From Sphagnum magellanicum (Eukaryota; Streptophyta; Sphagnopsida; Sphagnales; Sphagnaceae), in contig CM038914.1 of NCBI GenBank assembly GCA_021904315.1, positions 17,967,065-18,031,064 of the forward strand: a DNA stretch of 64,000 nt. Direction: 5' to 3'. Under the pieces are notes generated by a model. The model did not search any database. It was not told where the DNA came from and saw nothing but the letters and a program-made list of their open reading frames with translations. Below, piece after piece: positions 1 through 13,077 of this stretch (position 1 is its first letter; every line of letters starts with the position of its first letter). Both the position numbers and the translations under genes were made by a program.

Positions 1-18
1 TTATTGTTGAAGGTAAAA

Positions 19-226
19 AATTACCAAAAATTGCTACTCAAAATCACTATTAAGAATTGCTACCAAAAACCATTATTAGAAATCACTACCAAAAACTGCT
101 ACCAAAAATTGCTAGCAGAAATCATTACCAAAAATTAATACTAGAAACTACTACTAGAAATCATTACTAGAAATTGCTACTAGAAATCACTACCAAAAAT
201 TATTACTCAAAATTACTATCAAAAAC
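19..226. repeat. 13-bp minisatellite, about 16 units
   Basis: Sixteen consecutive units of exactly 13 bp can be laid end to end, with a consensus close to TGCTACCAAAAAT. Substitutions vary between units but there are no length changes. The array stops cleanly near 226 and is preceded by 18 unrelated bases, so it appears nearly complete inside the window. It has no coding potential. Confidence 0.85.
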
Positions 227-3200
227 TTATTACCAATTTTCGCAATGTATATTTATAGACCAAAAAGTTAGATGATTAGATTGATTTTAAATAAGGATTT
301 CTAAATAGGATTTACTATGAGTTTTAGAGAGATTTTGGGATTCCCCCTCTTTTGGGATTTCCATTATTTTTGACCCCCTGTAAACGTTTTATGTGGGGAA
401 ACCTGGGGAGTTGGAAAATGTAACATCATTTGTTGTAATTTTATGATCTTGATTTTGGAGATTTGAAAGAGTATACTTGAAGTCATCTTTTCCACTTGTT
501 TTTCCATCATGTTTTGAGTTTGAAATTGTATGTCTTTTTGCAAGTTTGAAGTTTTTGCATGATAAAAACATGTAGTGGTTTCATAAACTTTTTGTGACTA
601 TTTGTCATTTAATGTTGCAAAATTGAAATGTTCATTTTCTACTCCTATTTCATTTAAGTACCTAAAACCTAATAGTTCACTAGATGGCCCTAAAATGTGG
701 CAAGCATAGTACAGATATTGAATCAAAATTTCTAATTTAATGTTATTATTTTTTGGACAAATATTGGTTAGAACTATTTGATTCTACCAAAATCCTACAA
801 AATGTAAAACCAAAATTTATGGTTCAATAGCTTTTGTTTTCTCAAGTTCTTTTTTTTTTTTTTTTGGTTTAGTCAGAGCTATTTGTTTTTACTACAAAAA
901 TAAATATTGTTATATAATTCATTTTGTCTTAACCATTTTGTTTTTGTTAAAGGCAATTGACAACACAAACGAAAACCCAAATATATATATAAAGGTCTTT
1001 TTTTTTTGTTTAATTTTTTTAATATTGTATGACTATAGTGTTGACTAGGAGCATGAAAAGAAAACTAGAAGAAGTTTTGTAAAAAAATTGTTCATGTTGG
1101 ACCATTTGTGTGGTTAAGAAGGAATGGAGGTATTGAAAATTGATTTGGGGGACTTTGCTACATTTCATAATGGTGAGTAGGAGGATTTGGAGACTATTAT
1201 CAACAAATTAGAATTGGAAAATTGGAAAGATATCAGAAACCAACAATTGGAGATGGTTAATATTACATGGCAAAATTAGAAACTTCATAGGAACTTATTT
1301 GAAACCCTACCAAAAAGAAATCTTTTCTATACCATGAAACTATTTTATGCAATGCATGTGCTTGGGAAATCAAAATTGTTTGACTAGAAAGGCGAATAAA
1401 GGAATTGTGGCAATCGATGGAAAAGGGATGCTTCTAAAGATGAACACAACGACCAATATTCTAAGATAAGTTTTGCAAACAAAAATGAATTCTAGCAAGC
1501 AATTCCAGTGATCATTATTTTGAATGTCAAAATTTTCTCTTTTGTCCCACCTTATGTTTTTTGCCATGAGACATGTCATGTGATAAAAAGTTGTCCTTAC
1601 AGGTCTACCCAAATGTTAGTTACTAACCCTTTACCTATTGTTATCCCAAATACCTACCCAATTGTTTTTCAAATCCCAATTCCGACAGTTGTAACACATG
1701 CCCATGCAACTAGTTTGCCACCTAAAATATTGAAACGTTTTGGGAGCTAATTTGTCTTTTCACATTGCCCCTATAACCACTAAATTACCATGGATCAAAC
1801 TTCCATAGTATTGATTTCAAATCCAAGATTTTACCATCCAACCTATGGACCCAATTTGCCAAGTTTAGGAAGTATGACCAACCCATGGTTGATGATGCCT
1901 AGCCCTTACTACGCTATACACACCTCATATGTTCTTCCACACCCATCTATTAGTACGAAGTTGTCTTTTCCAAATCCAATTCCTACTAGAATCACAATGA
2001 TGAGAAGGAGTGAGGGAGCCAAAACACCGGCACTATCTCCTTGTACTTCCCCTTACCAGTGGTTTCCCTACCAAAAATCAATTGCCATTTTCCCAACCTC
2101 TCACAACAAGTGCATCTTTGGGGAGTGGTCACATTGAAAGTGGGGTACTAATGGGTGGAGGGAGTGGTCACTTAATGTTGTAAAATTGAAATGTTCATTT
2201 TTTGCTCTTATTTTATTTAGGTACCTAAACCCGATAGTTCACAAGGTGGCCTTATATATATATACTTGTTTTGAAAAAATCCTTGAAATTGAATTTCTTG
2301 AAATTTTATGCATAAATAATAGACATAGGTTTTCTTTTACATTGAGTGGATTACACAAATCAACAACCAAAACGAGCAAATAAAACTTATTATTATTTAC
2401 ATTGAATAAATTAAACAGAGTCAATGGCATACTTGGCACTTTTTAACAAATTTGTAGAAAAAGGTCAAAAAAAAAAAAATCTTATTTTTAAAACCTATAT
2501 ATATAAATGACATTGTCTACAAAATTATGAATATTGAAAATAATTTTACATAACAAAGAAATAATTGAAAGTTGATGGTATAGTGATAATAGTTGCTACT
2601 ACAAAATTAAAATCTAAAAACAACTACAAAATGAATGAAACAATTCATTATTGCAAAATTTCATTGAAGAAAGGATTCAAGGAACTTACTTAGTTTTAAA
2701 TTGGAAGGATATTAGAAAATGTTATAACTCAAGCCAAATGGGCTTCCAATCAAAATAAAAACATGAAAATGGAAGTAGGCCAAAAGAATGTTTTCAAACT
2801 TTAGTGTAGGTCCACAAGTGTGTGAAAGTATAAGGAAATGAGTCATAACATTACCAAAAGGATTCCCACTTTGGGAATTGAAATCCATGGATGTCCTAAT
2901 TCTTGACAAATGATAAGGTTATAAATAACAAACCTTGTTCAAATTGGGCCTTCTTTATATTGTTTAAAAGTTTTTGAAAAGTCAATATTGAAAGTGATCT
3001 TAAATTTTCCATTTAGAAGTATGAAACACAAGTTAAATGGTCAAAACATCCACCCAAGAATCAAACTAATATTTTGATACTAAAACCCAACAAACAAGGG
3101 TCAAATGTCCTTTGATTGAAGTGTGTAATACAACTTGTTAAAGATTTCTTCAAGGGCTATGACTTTGCTTGTGAAAGCTCTTTAATCAAAGTTTAATTGT

Positions 3201-6200
3201 ATGTGAAATTTTTTGATTTCACAAAGTTGTTACACTCATAACTTGGAAACATCTAAAATTTTCAAGATTCTGACTTTGGAGTTTTGGAAATGTTCACTAC
3301 TTCCATGCAATCCCTACTACCAAACATAAAATACACTATAACCAAAATAACCGACAACTCGAACTCCCAAGTTTGGGCCATCTAATGAAAATTTGTAGTC
3401 GTGATTCATCCATGCACCATTTTGGTTTCAAGTACATTTTTATTAATTTCCTTTTTTCTTGATTTGTGTAAGTTGATTTCATTTTGATTTGTGAACTTGT
3501 CATAATTCCATTTTAGAGCTCGCATCCCCTTTTCTTTCTTGGGAACTAAGGAATGCACCCTAACTAGTTTGCATTTTGTTGCAAAAATTTATACTACTTG
3601 ACAAACCTAGGAGTCCATCAATAAAGCTAACCCATGTTGATCATTTTCAAATTCACCTTTAAACCTCATTCAATTCACTTGCAAAGAAAAACACACAACT
3701 TCATTAATCAAAATCCAAAAAAAAACACAAAAACACTATTAACATTTACATAATCAAAGGTTTAAAAAGTAATGATTTCTCTGAAGGAAAGAATTTTTTA
3801 GCAAACTATAGCAACAACTTGTCACTTCAATAAGGTAAAGTTTGAAAGCACAAATAATAAAGTTGATGTTTCGGAGAAGCATGTCATAATGTTCAAGGAA
3901 GGAACGTGATAAAAAAAAGTAGGTGTCTTGGAAATGTAAATGAACTTTCAAGGATAACATTAACTAAAAAAGGAAGATTATGAAAACATACAAAACAAGT
4001 TGGCATGTAGAAGTTCGACATCATTTGAAGGAGAAATTCAAAAAAGAAAAACCATGCCATGAACAACACATATATTATTCAACCCATAGCCAAATCATTT
4101 AAATTATAGTAATTTGAATGGTAGTGACACAATAAGTCTTACCACTTGAGCCTTCAATGTAATGGTTTGGGTCATTTAAAATCTAAAAACCAATCAAAGG
4201 TGAAAACATAGTCAAAATAGCCACCTAAATGGGTAAACACTTATTAAAACTATATTTTTTTATCTTTGAAAAATCACAAAAGGAACACAATAATTTCTAT
4301 TAATAATATTTCTTTTCAAATAGACTCCATTACTTGGGTGCATTCTTTCTTTAAGGAGCCACTCTATGCATAACAAATATTTTTTTTATGTGATTGCAAG
4401 ATTCATATATAAAATAATGTTGCAATTGTGTGTTATATTTTTATGGGGACCTCTTTAATATATTAAATTATCAATAAGTTTTGAAATAATTCAATGATTA
4501 TAAAATACCTTTAAGGGTCCAAACAACATATAACAATCCAATGTGTTTACTTTGCATTTAGGACTATTGTCCTTTCTGGAGTTCTTTTTCCCAAAAAAGA
4601 TGTTTTCCTAAAGAGGAATTTTCAAATGAAATGTTTTGAAACATTTTATATAAATTATTTATAATTTCCCTAATATGTCATTTTTTTTACAATCAAATTT
4701 GGAGAAATAATTTTTTTTGAAAGTGCGTAAATTTTGCCAGATTGTGTTTCATCTTAAAAATTTGTGACAATTTCAAATCATCCCAAAACATGTTAACACT
4801 TTCAAGTTTAATTTGAATGTTTTCTAGATGTGTCTAATAGTACCCTATTATATATATATTTTTTTAAATAGAGGATGAAATGAATTGAATTATGAAAATT
4901 AAAAGGCCCTTTTATGAAAGTAATGTCATTGAATGAAATTATTAAACATCCTTGATTTAAACCAAACTTTGATATTGGAATTATTTTTTATTCATTTTAG
5001 ATTTTTCAATATCCATATTATTCAATAAACACAACTTTCCATAATTCACATGTCATTAAAGTGGCACCACATAGACAAATGTAACAAAAATTGCAAAAAA
5101 GTTGATGTTTTGACATCAATTTTGGCTTGTTTGAACTCATCTACACCTTTAAAAATATTTTAAAGTTCATAACACTTGTTTTCCTATGCTTAAAAATATT
5201 GTAAAATAATGTGAAAATTTGTCTAAGCATTATGTTTTCACATTGTCATAATAATGTCACATTTTCACATTACCCAATGGATGTTACCATTCATTTTGAA
5301 ATTACCATGGTATTCTTAATCTATTTTTCTACCTACACAAATGCTAGAAAACATCATATTAAGCATTTTGATCAATAGTTTTGGTCCTTTCGGTAATCAT
5401 CCCCAACATTATGGTAGTGAAAGTAAAGATGAAAACTACGTATGTGGTAGTAATTGGAATTTGTTGTCAACTCTAGAATGAAAAATAAAAGCATGATTCA
5501 TACACATGCATAATGCATAATCAATCCAAGTCCAACATGGCAAGGTAGCAATAAACTTTCCAAGAACTAAAGGCATTGCAAAAACCTTCACATTTCGCAA
5601 AATCACTTTTGTTCAATCTCAACAAGTTTATGTTTTGAAATGTTTTGAACCACCACTTGTTCATCATTAGAGTAGCTACCAAAACATATTCAACAACACA
5701 ATAACCCTTGTAGAACAAAACACCATCCACACCCACAACAACATAAAAGGAAAACAAAAAAAATCCACTTACTTGCAAGATTACTGAATACCTAAATTCT
5801 TGGTTATGAAAACTCAAAAAGTTAGGAAAAACAAATGTTTGTTGATTGATGTTATGCATCTTGAGAGTAGCCTTCCTCTTCAATTATGGTTTTGTTGTCA
5901 TCAATGATGTTTTCTTCATGAGTCAAAAACAATGAAGACTATCGGCCTCTTTCACACCCTTCACAAGCATTGTTAGGCCAATCAATTCTCAGCAATCACC
6001 ATAAGGCATTGCAAATTTTCATTTCCAAGTTTGGATTGATGAAAATTTATGATTACACCTACAATGTTGAAGCTTCTTTCTATTTCAATTTGAAACCCCA
6101 CAATCCCAAAAACTTGGTGGCCCAAAAACAAATGTTTGGGAATTAAGTTTCATGTCCTACCCACCATTTGAGTGGGTTTTCACATTCTTTAGGGTTCACA

Positions 6201-8340
6201 TGACAACAATGCCAAAGTTGTAGCTCATTCTTCAAAATAAAAGATATTGCATCAACATTCATTAAAATCTTGTTACCCAATGAAATCATCTTCATCCAAG
6301 TTGGTTACATGTTCTAATATAGGTGCATTCATAATATTAAAGTGGGAATACACTTGTAACAACAAGGGTACAATGATGTTTTGATCATTTTCTTTCATAA
6401 TTCCTTGTGGCATTGCATCATTCCCCACAAATTCATGCACAACCTTCATGTTTTGAATCGAGGGTTTAATATGATTATTAACATGTTGTGAGCCCTTATA
6501 GGAAATAAATAGTAACAAAAGTAAGAAATGGTGCAAGGATACAAACAACATGGTTCGACATCCTAAGTTTGAGATAAACCAGTTTCAATTAAAAATCACA
6601 TTGAATGAAGGATGGATTCTTAGAATGGATTTGTTGCATTTCAATTTTCATGGTGAAGTTCAAGGAAAAATATTAAGGTATTAGATAATAATTAATAGTC
6701 TTAAGATTGTTTAAACACACTTTTTTTTCACCACTGGCATCAAGGTTTCACTAATTATCAAGTCGTTGCCCAACATTTCAAATTTACTAGCTTCATTGAT
6801 TCATTCAAAATTGACATGAAATCTATTATTTCATGGGTTCATGTTTTCTACACATGAATATCATGTGTGTTTTAGATGGACAACATCTATCTACAAAAAT
6901 ATGAAAGAATGAAAGAATGATTTTCATGCAATTTCCATTATCAAATCATGGGATGGGAAGTTTGTGATAAAGTTTGATTAGTAGGCACTTGTGAAAATAA
7001 ATGAACAATAGTGTGTCGCCCAAAACAAATTGAAATAACACCCATATATGGTAAAGTCTTTTGGCAAAATATCACACATGAAGCAAAACATGTTTTCATA
7101 GGTGTTTTAAGTTTCATGGTAGGAAAACTAGCACATATGCATGCCTCTTTCCATTCTTGCAAAGGGTTTAACACTTTTTTTATTTCAAATGATGGTTTTT
7201 TGTAAGGCAACTTGTGTTTCTTTCAAGCAAACCTAAATGAAACCACTACATACTTTAAAATCATTTGTCACATATTGTGTTACTTTAGATGTAACATGCC
7301 CAAAATAAGAACCTATGAAAGAATGGCAAGTTTCAATAGAGAACAACTTACCACTAATGTTAAAATTATGGTGAAGGATGTTAAGTTGGACCCCTCATCC
7401 TTGACATAAGCAATGATTTTGTCCAACAAGCCAAAGGAACCCAACAAAACCTTCACTTGTTTAGCCATGCTAATAGATGTGGTATTATGAACTTCAAAAA
7501 GTTCAACTATTACATGAATTGATTACCATGCCTAATCAATAAAACTAATTACCATGACAAACGTATAAAACCTTAAATGTAACATCCACAAGTCAAAGGA
7601 TGAAATGCATGTGACATAAAATGTCAAGGTTGGAAAAACATGGTTCACCATTATTTTTGCAAAGGTTTAAAACAATACATCATTAAAAAGTTGATGACAA
7701 AAAAGAAAGACAACTTTGGGATTCTTATGCATAATTAAGTGCCTCAAACCAAGGGTTTTCAATTAAAAACAATGGCCAAGGACCTTTAGCAATGTAAAAT
7801 GCAAGATCATCTAAAAATGCCAATTAAATAAGGTCATTGTTCAATTATGGGATCATATTCCCAAAATATCTTGTTGTTTGGGAAGGAGCCATACCTTTCT
7901 TTTTCTTATGTTTTGCCATTCTTAACAGTTTAGGAATTTGTTCTTGTTGTTATAGGTATGTTGCCCATCTTTTGAATTCATCAGCATGGTCTTGTTGCAC
8001 ATGTTTACTCAAGTTAGGACTTGTCCCATTTTCACTAGATGGAATTTTGTCATTTGCAACCAAGAAATCTATGACTACAAGCCTTAAATGATTATAGTAT
8101 GATTTTAGTCATAAACTAATACTTTGACTCCTATGTGTAAAAAGTCAGAGTCATATATTAATGGGGCATGTGACTAATAAATGATGAGGTGATGATAAGA
8201 TGGAAGGTGTCAGTTTTCGTCACTTTTATTTCATATATATGACATCCATGACTAATGACAAAGTGACATGGTCGTCCAATTGTTATTACAATTATTTTTA
8301 AAAACTAAAAATCATTTGATATGAACATAGACAACTTTAC
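227..8340. other. AT-rich, gene-poor sequence
   Basis: Apart from the possible zinc-knuckle relic at 1.1-2.1 kb, I see no supported gene here. All frames are broken by stops and the open stretches are short and without recognisable motifs. Poly-T and poly-A runs (for example near 849-865 and 1000-1010) and short TA runs are scattered through it. It reads as old, degraded repeat or intergenic DNA. Confidence 0.6.
1100..2137 (+). pseudogene. Possible retroelement gag/ORF1 relic with zinc knuckle
   Basis: Around 1541-1600 the + strand reads a phenylalanine- and cysteine-containing stretch ending CHETCHVIKSCP. This fits a CCHC zinc knuckle (C-x2-C-x4-H-x4-C) whose first cysteine has been lost. 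It is followed by a proline-rich tail up to about 2137, and several stops interrupt the upstream part. Many plant LINE ORF1 and gag proteins have a knuckle followed by a proline-rich tail, so a retroelement origin is a reasonable guess. No reverse transcriptase is visible next to it. The call rests on one short motif. Confidence 0.3.
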
Positions 8341-8640
8341 CCCCCACCTACTTACATACCTACCTATTTCCCTACTCACCCATTTACTAACTTATTAATT
8401 ACCTACCCACCAACCCACCTACCTACCACCTATTTACTCACCCGCCCACCCATCCACCTTGCCACCCACCTATTTATTTATTTACCTACCCACCCACACA
8501 TGACCCACCTACCTACCTACCTTCTTACCCATCAAACCACCCATTTACTACCTACCCATCCACCCACCACCTATTTACCTACCTAGCTTTTATTTCCTAT
8601 TTCTTACGACTTACTTCCTACCCAATATCTTACAACTGTC
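8341..8640. repeat. Degenerate TACC/CACC-rich tract
   Basis: About 300 bp built almost entirely from imperfect CCTA, TACC and CACC tetranucleotides (cctacctacc, cccacccacc and similar). A shorter tract of opposite sense (TAGG-rich) lies about 180 bp downstream at 8820-8900, so the two could pair as an imperfect inverted repeat. Confidence 0.7.
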
Positions 8641-11480
8641 TATTACCTATCTCATAATCTTGTAATGATATGAAATAAGCACATGAAATAAAAAAACTTG
8701 ACAAGATTTGAACACCTTTTGATGTTGTCAATAAAAACTTGATTTATCACTATGAAGATGAAAAGTTCAATTCTTAATACTCACAACCTATGTGCATTTC
8801 TAAAGGGCTAAGGTAAATAGGTAAAACTAAAGTAGTTAGGTATGTAGGTTACATAGGCTACATAGTTTAGGTTAGGTAGGCTAAAATATTACCTACCTAC
8901 ATTTTTTGATTTATTTAGACCTATTATCTATCATCTTACCTATTAAATTATATTTTTTGCAAAAATCTAAAAATATAGTTTTGATTTAGGTATAAATTCA
9001 AGTAAATAAATGGTTTAATGTCTGCCAATCATATTTTAATCGTTCATTATATGACACCTCAACATTATATATGACTTTTTTTTTACTTATACTTAATGAT
9101 TGTAGGATGAAAAATGCCATATCAAACATTTAATAATTTCTTATCCTTTGCTACTTGTATGTTACAACTAAGGACCTTTAATAATATAATGTTTAATATA
9201 ACTACAAAATCAATCATATATGAAATCATAAATTTAAGAATTTCTTTTAATATTTCCTTACTGTAAAAAATAAGTCCTTTGGAGCTTTTGACCCCATTTT
9301 TAATCGCATTCACATCAATTTGTCATAGGTGACATAAAATGCAACATAGTTGCCAAGGGTTGCATTTGATAACACCACACCCATTGTGCACAACAAAAAA
9401 TGACCAAAACCATAAATGCGATTATGGGCATGCCACATATCATGACTAGTTATTAATGTTGACAAAACTAGTAGCTATGTTGCATCCTACTCATGGTTAG
9501 ATGCTTGTTTTGAACCTCATTCAGTAGAACTTACAAATTCTAGATTATCATGTCCAATGGACATGTTGTTTGAAAAAAAAAACAAGTTAATTTGTAGATG
9601 TCATGCATCTTAAAAAACCAAAAATGAGACATTGTAAAATAAAAGCAAATACTTGTTCAAAGATGACATTCTTGAAAGTGAAATCCACTAGTGATTTCTT
9701 TTTGTAATGAAAATGTTGCCATTCTCTGGAAAATATTTGAAAAAAGAATATCTTGTCTAAAATTCCCTGTTTTTGGGGGAGATCACCAAAATTCAAAAAA
9801 ATTAAAAGCAAAAATTGTCAAAATGCGCTAAAAATATGGGAAAATGCTTAAGGTTTTCTATTTTCATATTTTGAGTGTAGTTATTTATAGATGATTTTCA
9901 TTTGAGCAATACCATTGGAAAAAAAACCCACCAAAATCAACTATGAACTTCAAAAAATAAATATGAACTTGAGACAAAAATAATAATAATAATAATTTAT
10001 TTATTTATAAAAAGACTCATTTAATAGTTTTTAAACATGTGAGTGCATGCAACTTGATTTCAAGAACCGCTTGTGTGAAGAACTTTTTAAAAAAATGAAA
10101 GTGTTTGCTCACACAATAGGAACCAAGGTGTCTGAATGTCTACAACCAAAATTTGTCTTAGGCGAAAAAACACATTATATTGATTTTGGACATAAATGTT
10201 TTCAACGTCCAACATATGTGTTTTTTTACTCTAAAACATAAAGATGTTCACATGCCTGGATTTGCAACACTCCGCAAAGTCCAAAAACCCATGTCTCTGC
10301 AACAAACTGAAGAAAGAATAAAAATTATAAAATTACTAAGTAAAATATTAAAAATAAACTTCAAAAAAGAAAAAAAAAAATTAAAAAGATTCACCCACAC
10401 TTGAAATGAAGGAAGATGGTTTAAAAAGTTTCAAATAACCATCACCATTGTAGGTCATTTGAAAAAGGTTATGGAGAGCCAAGCCACCAAAAGGTGTTGC
10501 AAAACAAAAAATTTACAAAATTTACAAAACCCTAAACCTTGAACCTTGTGATCCAACCATACACCCCAAAAGGTCTATGCGTGTCGAATGTTTTTTCAAT
10601 GGGAAGACAAACGATCCAATTCCTCTCAAAATATAAAATTAAATGGGAAAACCATCAATTTGGTTCAAGCTTCAATTTTGACTAGAGGAAAAACCGCCGG
10701 TCTAGTTGCCTCGATACCCGGATTGTAACTGAGACCAAAACCAACCCCAAACCTGGAACCGGCCAACATTGCGTAATAATACCCTTAAACGATGGATTTC
10801 AATATGATCAAATGCAAATTCTAGTATTAAGGCTACATGTGCCCAAATTGGATTGTAATATGGCACAATTTGAGATCCCAAAGAAGGTTTTTAATATGGT
10901 CAAATGAGCACTCTAATATTCAGGCCTATAATATTGAGGCCATTAGCCATATTGTGTGGTTTATAAAAAAAAACCTCAAGTTATTTTTAACATAAATCAC
11001 ACATTCCCAAACAAACTGAATAGTTATAGAGGTGTATAGTATAGCACAAATTACCGTCCCTCACAGTAATAAATATTTCTACCTTAAATTTGATATCACA
11101 AAAGTACCCAAATTATTTTGCTGGAAAAGCACATTTTCCCCACATTTCACACGGAAATAACACATTGTTGAACACTCAAGAAGCTAATTTTTCTTGTAAA
11201 ATAGCGAAAATTCTCCTGAAATTTTTAAAAACCCAGAATTTCACTGGAGAAGTGATTTATTTTTTTGCAAAAAATTTAGTTTTTTTAAACCAAAAAAATT
11301 CGGAAAATCTTGGATTAATAATGTGTCATTAGTGAAAATTCGACTAAAACCCTAAGCTTATTTCTGGAAACAATGACTAAATTTTTGATATCACAAGATT
11401 TGAAAAAATAAAATAGGTAAATCCTCATCCAGAGGGCTAAGGGATTATAGTCTGATAGTCCCAAAAAAGGGCACCAAAAG
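8641..11480. other. AT-rich intergenic DNA with one recognisable repeat copy
   Basis: No supported gene. Bases 9690-9930 are clearly related to 56080-56290 in the same orientation; both contain a stretch close to TTTTCTATTTTCATATTTTGA followed by a GATGATnnTCA-type motif. The rest has only short open stretches with no recognisable domain. The last few hundred bases before 11,480 lead into the 5' region of the gene that starts at 11,868. Confidence 0.55.
9690..9930 (+). repeat. Dispersed repeat, copy 1 (related to 56080-56290)
   Basis: By eye it shares the order of several blocks with 56080-56290: an AAAAAGAATATC block, a CAAATTC/ATTCAAA block, GCTTAAG, TTTTCTA, TTTCATATTTTGA, then a GATGAT-containing end followed by GAGCAA/AAGCAA. 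The two copies are strongly diverged. No terminal repeats or coding capacity were found. Confidence 0.5.
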
Positions 11481-11486
11481 AAAATC

Positions 11487-11867
11487 TCAGAAAAAAGAAA
11501 AAAAGAGAAAGAAAATCAAACAGAAGTTATTTGCAAAACTGCCAACAGAAGACCAAAAAAATTGTAGACGAGAATTGGGAGGGTTTGGGGGCGTGGATAC
11601 ATTTAGGGTTGCAACGAAGGAAGCAGATCTGTTGTTTTTGTTTAGTTTGTTTGTTTGTTTGTTTGCTTTTCTGCTTCTTCGGGAGGAGGCGTGGAGAAGG
11701 ACGAGGACGAGGACGAGAAGGGCATTCGAAGTTGCATCGTTGCGAAGAAAAGAATTCCAGCAGATTTTTTTTGTTTCTCCTTCAATTCTTTTTTTGTTCT
11801 CTGGAGTACTACTTAGCCGTAACAACAAAACTGCACTGGCATCGAGATTTGGAGTTGCGAACAAGGC
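11487..11867 (+). promoter_or_regulatory. Probable 5' leader/promoter-proximal region of the six-exon gene
   Basis: This stretch directly precedes the start codon at 11868. It is richer in G and C than the DNA to its left and contains purine-rich (AGAAAAAAGAAAAAAAGAG-like) and TTTG-repeat stretches typical of plant leaders. Both strands carry long open stretches here, but they overlap each other and match nothing I know. No convincing TATA box was found. Confidence 0.4.
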
Positions 11868-13012
11868 ATGGCAGGAAGAGAAGTGAGAGAGTATACGAAT
11901 TTGAGCGACCCGAAAGGTGAGTTTGCTTATTATTGCTGTTGTTTGTTGTTTTGTCACATTTTGATGATGTCCAAATCTTGTGTTGTTTTGTCAGTTTTTT
12001 GAATGAATCATGTGATTTGGCGTTTTGTTTTGTTTTGTTTCTTTTCAATTGCTTGTTTTGTCTTCAACAATCTGTGAGGAGGTACATTTTGATTGTGTGA
12101 AAAAGAAACTGTTGTTTCTTCATGACGTTCTCTCTCTCTCTCTCTCTAATGCTGCTGCTGTTTGAAATAAGGACATGCAAGCAGACAAGAAATGGAGTGC
12201 CAAGGGTGGTGGTGGCAAAGACAAGACGGACGATGAAGATGTTGCGTTCAAGCGGATGGTAGCCAAGGTTAGTGCACCTGGGGCCTGTTGAAAGAAGACC
12301 CTAGCAGGAAAGACTGTGTCATCAGGCTCTCATAGATAGCAATAAGGCGGAATCGTTTTTACAACTTAAGTCACAGAGAGATGCAGTTTGAGCACTTATT
12401 TATGCTCTGAACTTTCACAAAATGCTTTTTTCCTGTACCTCCTATTGCAATGGGAAATGTATTTTCTGTGGGATTCTCTGTCAAAATTGAATAAAGCCTA
12501 AAGACCTAGGACCAGACAATTCATTATGGGATTGAACTTCAAGGTAGTAGTACTTGTGATCTGAACTGATAAGGCTAATTTCTGCAGTGCCTTAGATGGT
12601 GAGAAAATCATACTACTGGACACTTTGATCTCAGGGCCTTAAAATCCTTTAACCAGTTCAGTTGAGAGAGAGGGGGACAAGGTGGAGTTGAACTTTTTCC
12701 TGAGAACTGGCCCTGACAGGGAATATGGCGCGACATCTGGGCTCGGATGGTGAAAACAGATGCAGGAAGTGGCTGGTGAACGAGGTGGCTACCTACATGG
12801 CCGAGGCGGTAACTGCTTACATTGGTCATGATGCAATGTCCTTGTTAATGATGGTTGTGAATTGCTTGATTAGATCTCCATCCCATAGCAGAGTGTACCT
12901 GAGGACTTAGCTTGTTAATACTTTTGGTTGCAAATGAATTGCTTCACTAGAAGGGTCAAGAGAAATTTGGCAGGTTCCCCTTCAGTTTCTGCTCTGTGTG
13001 TGTGTGCAGGTG

Positions 13013-13077
<65 letters not shown>

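Noticed and set aside
1790..2137. 115-codon proline-rich open stretch as an independent gene
   Set aside because: No start context or domain; better explained as the tail of a gag/ORF1-like relic.
11487..11957. 156-codon open stretch on the minus strand opposite the 5' leader of the six-exon gene
   Set aside because: It runs antisense over a leader and first exon, has low-complexity composition (K/N/T- and F-rich) and no recognised domain; the + strand gene explains the region.
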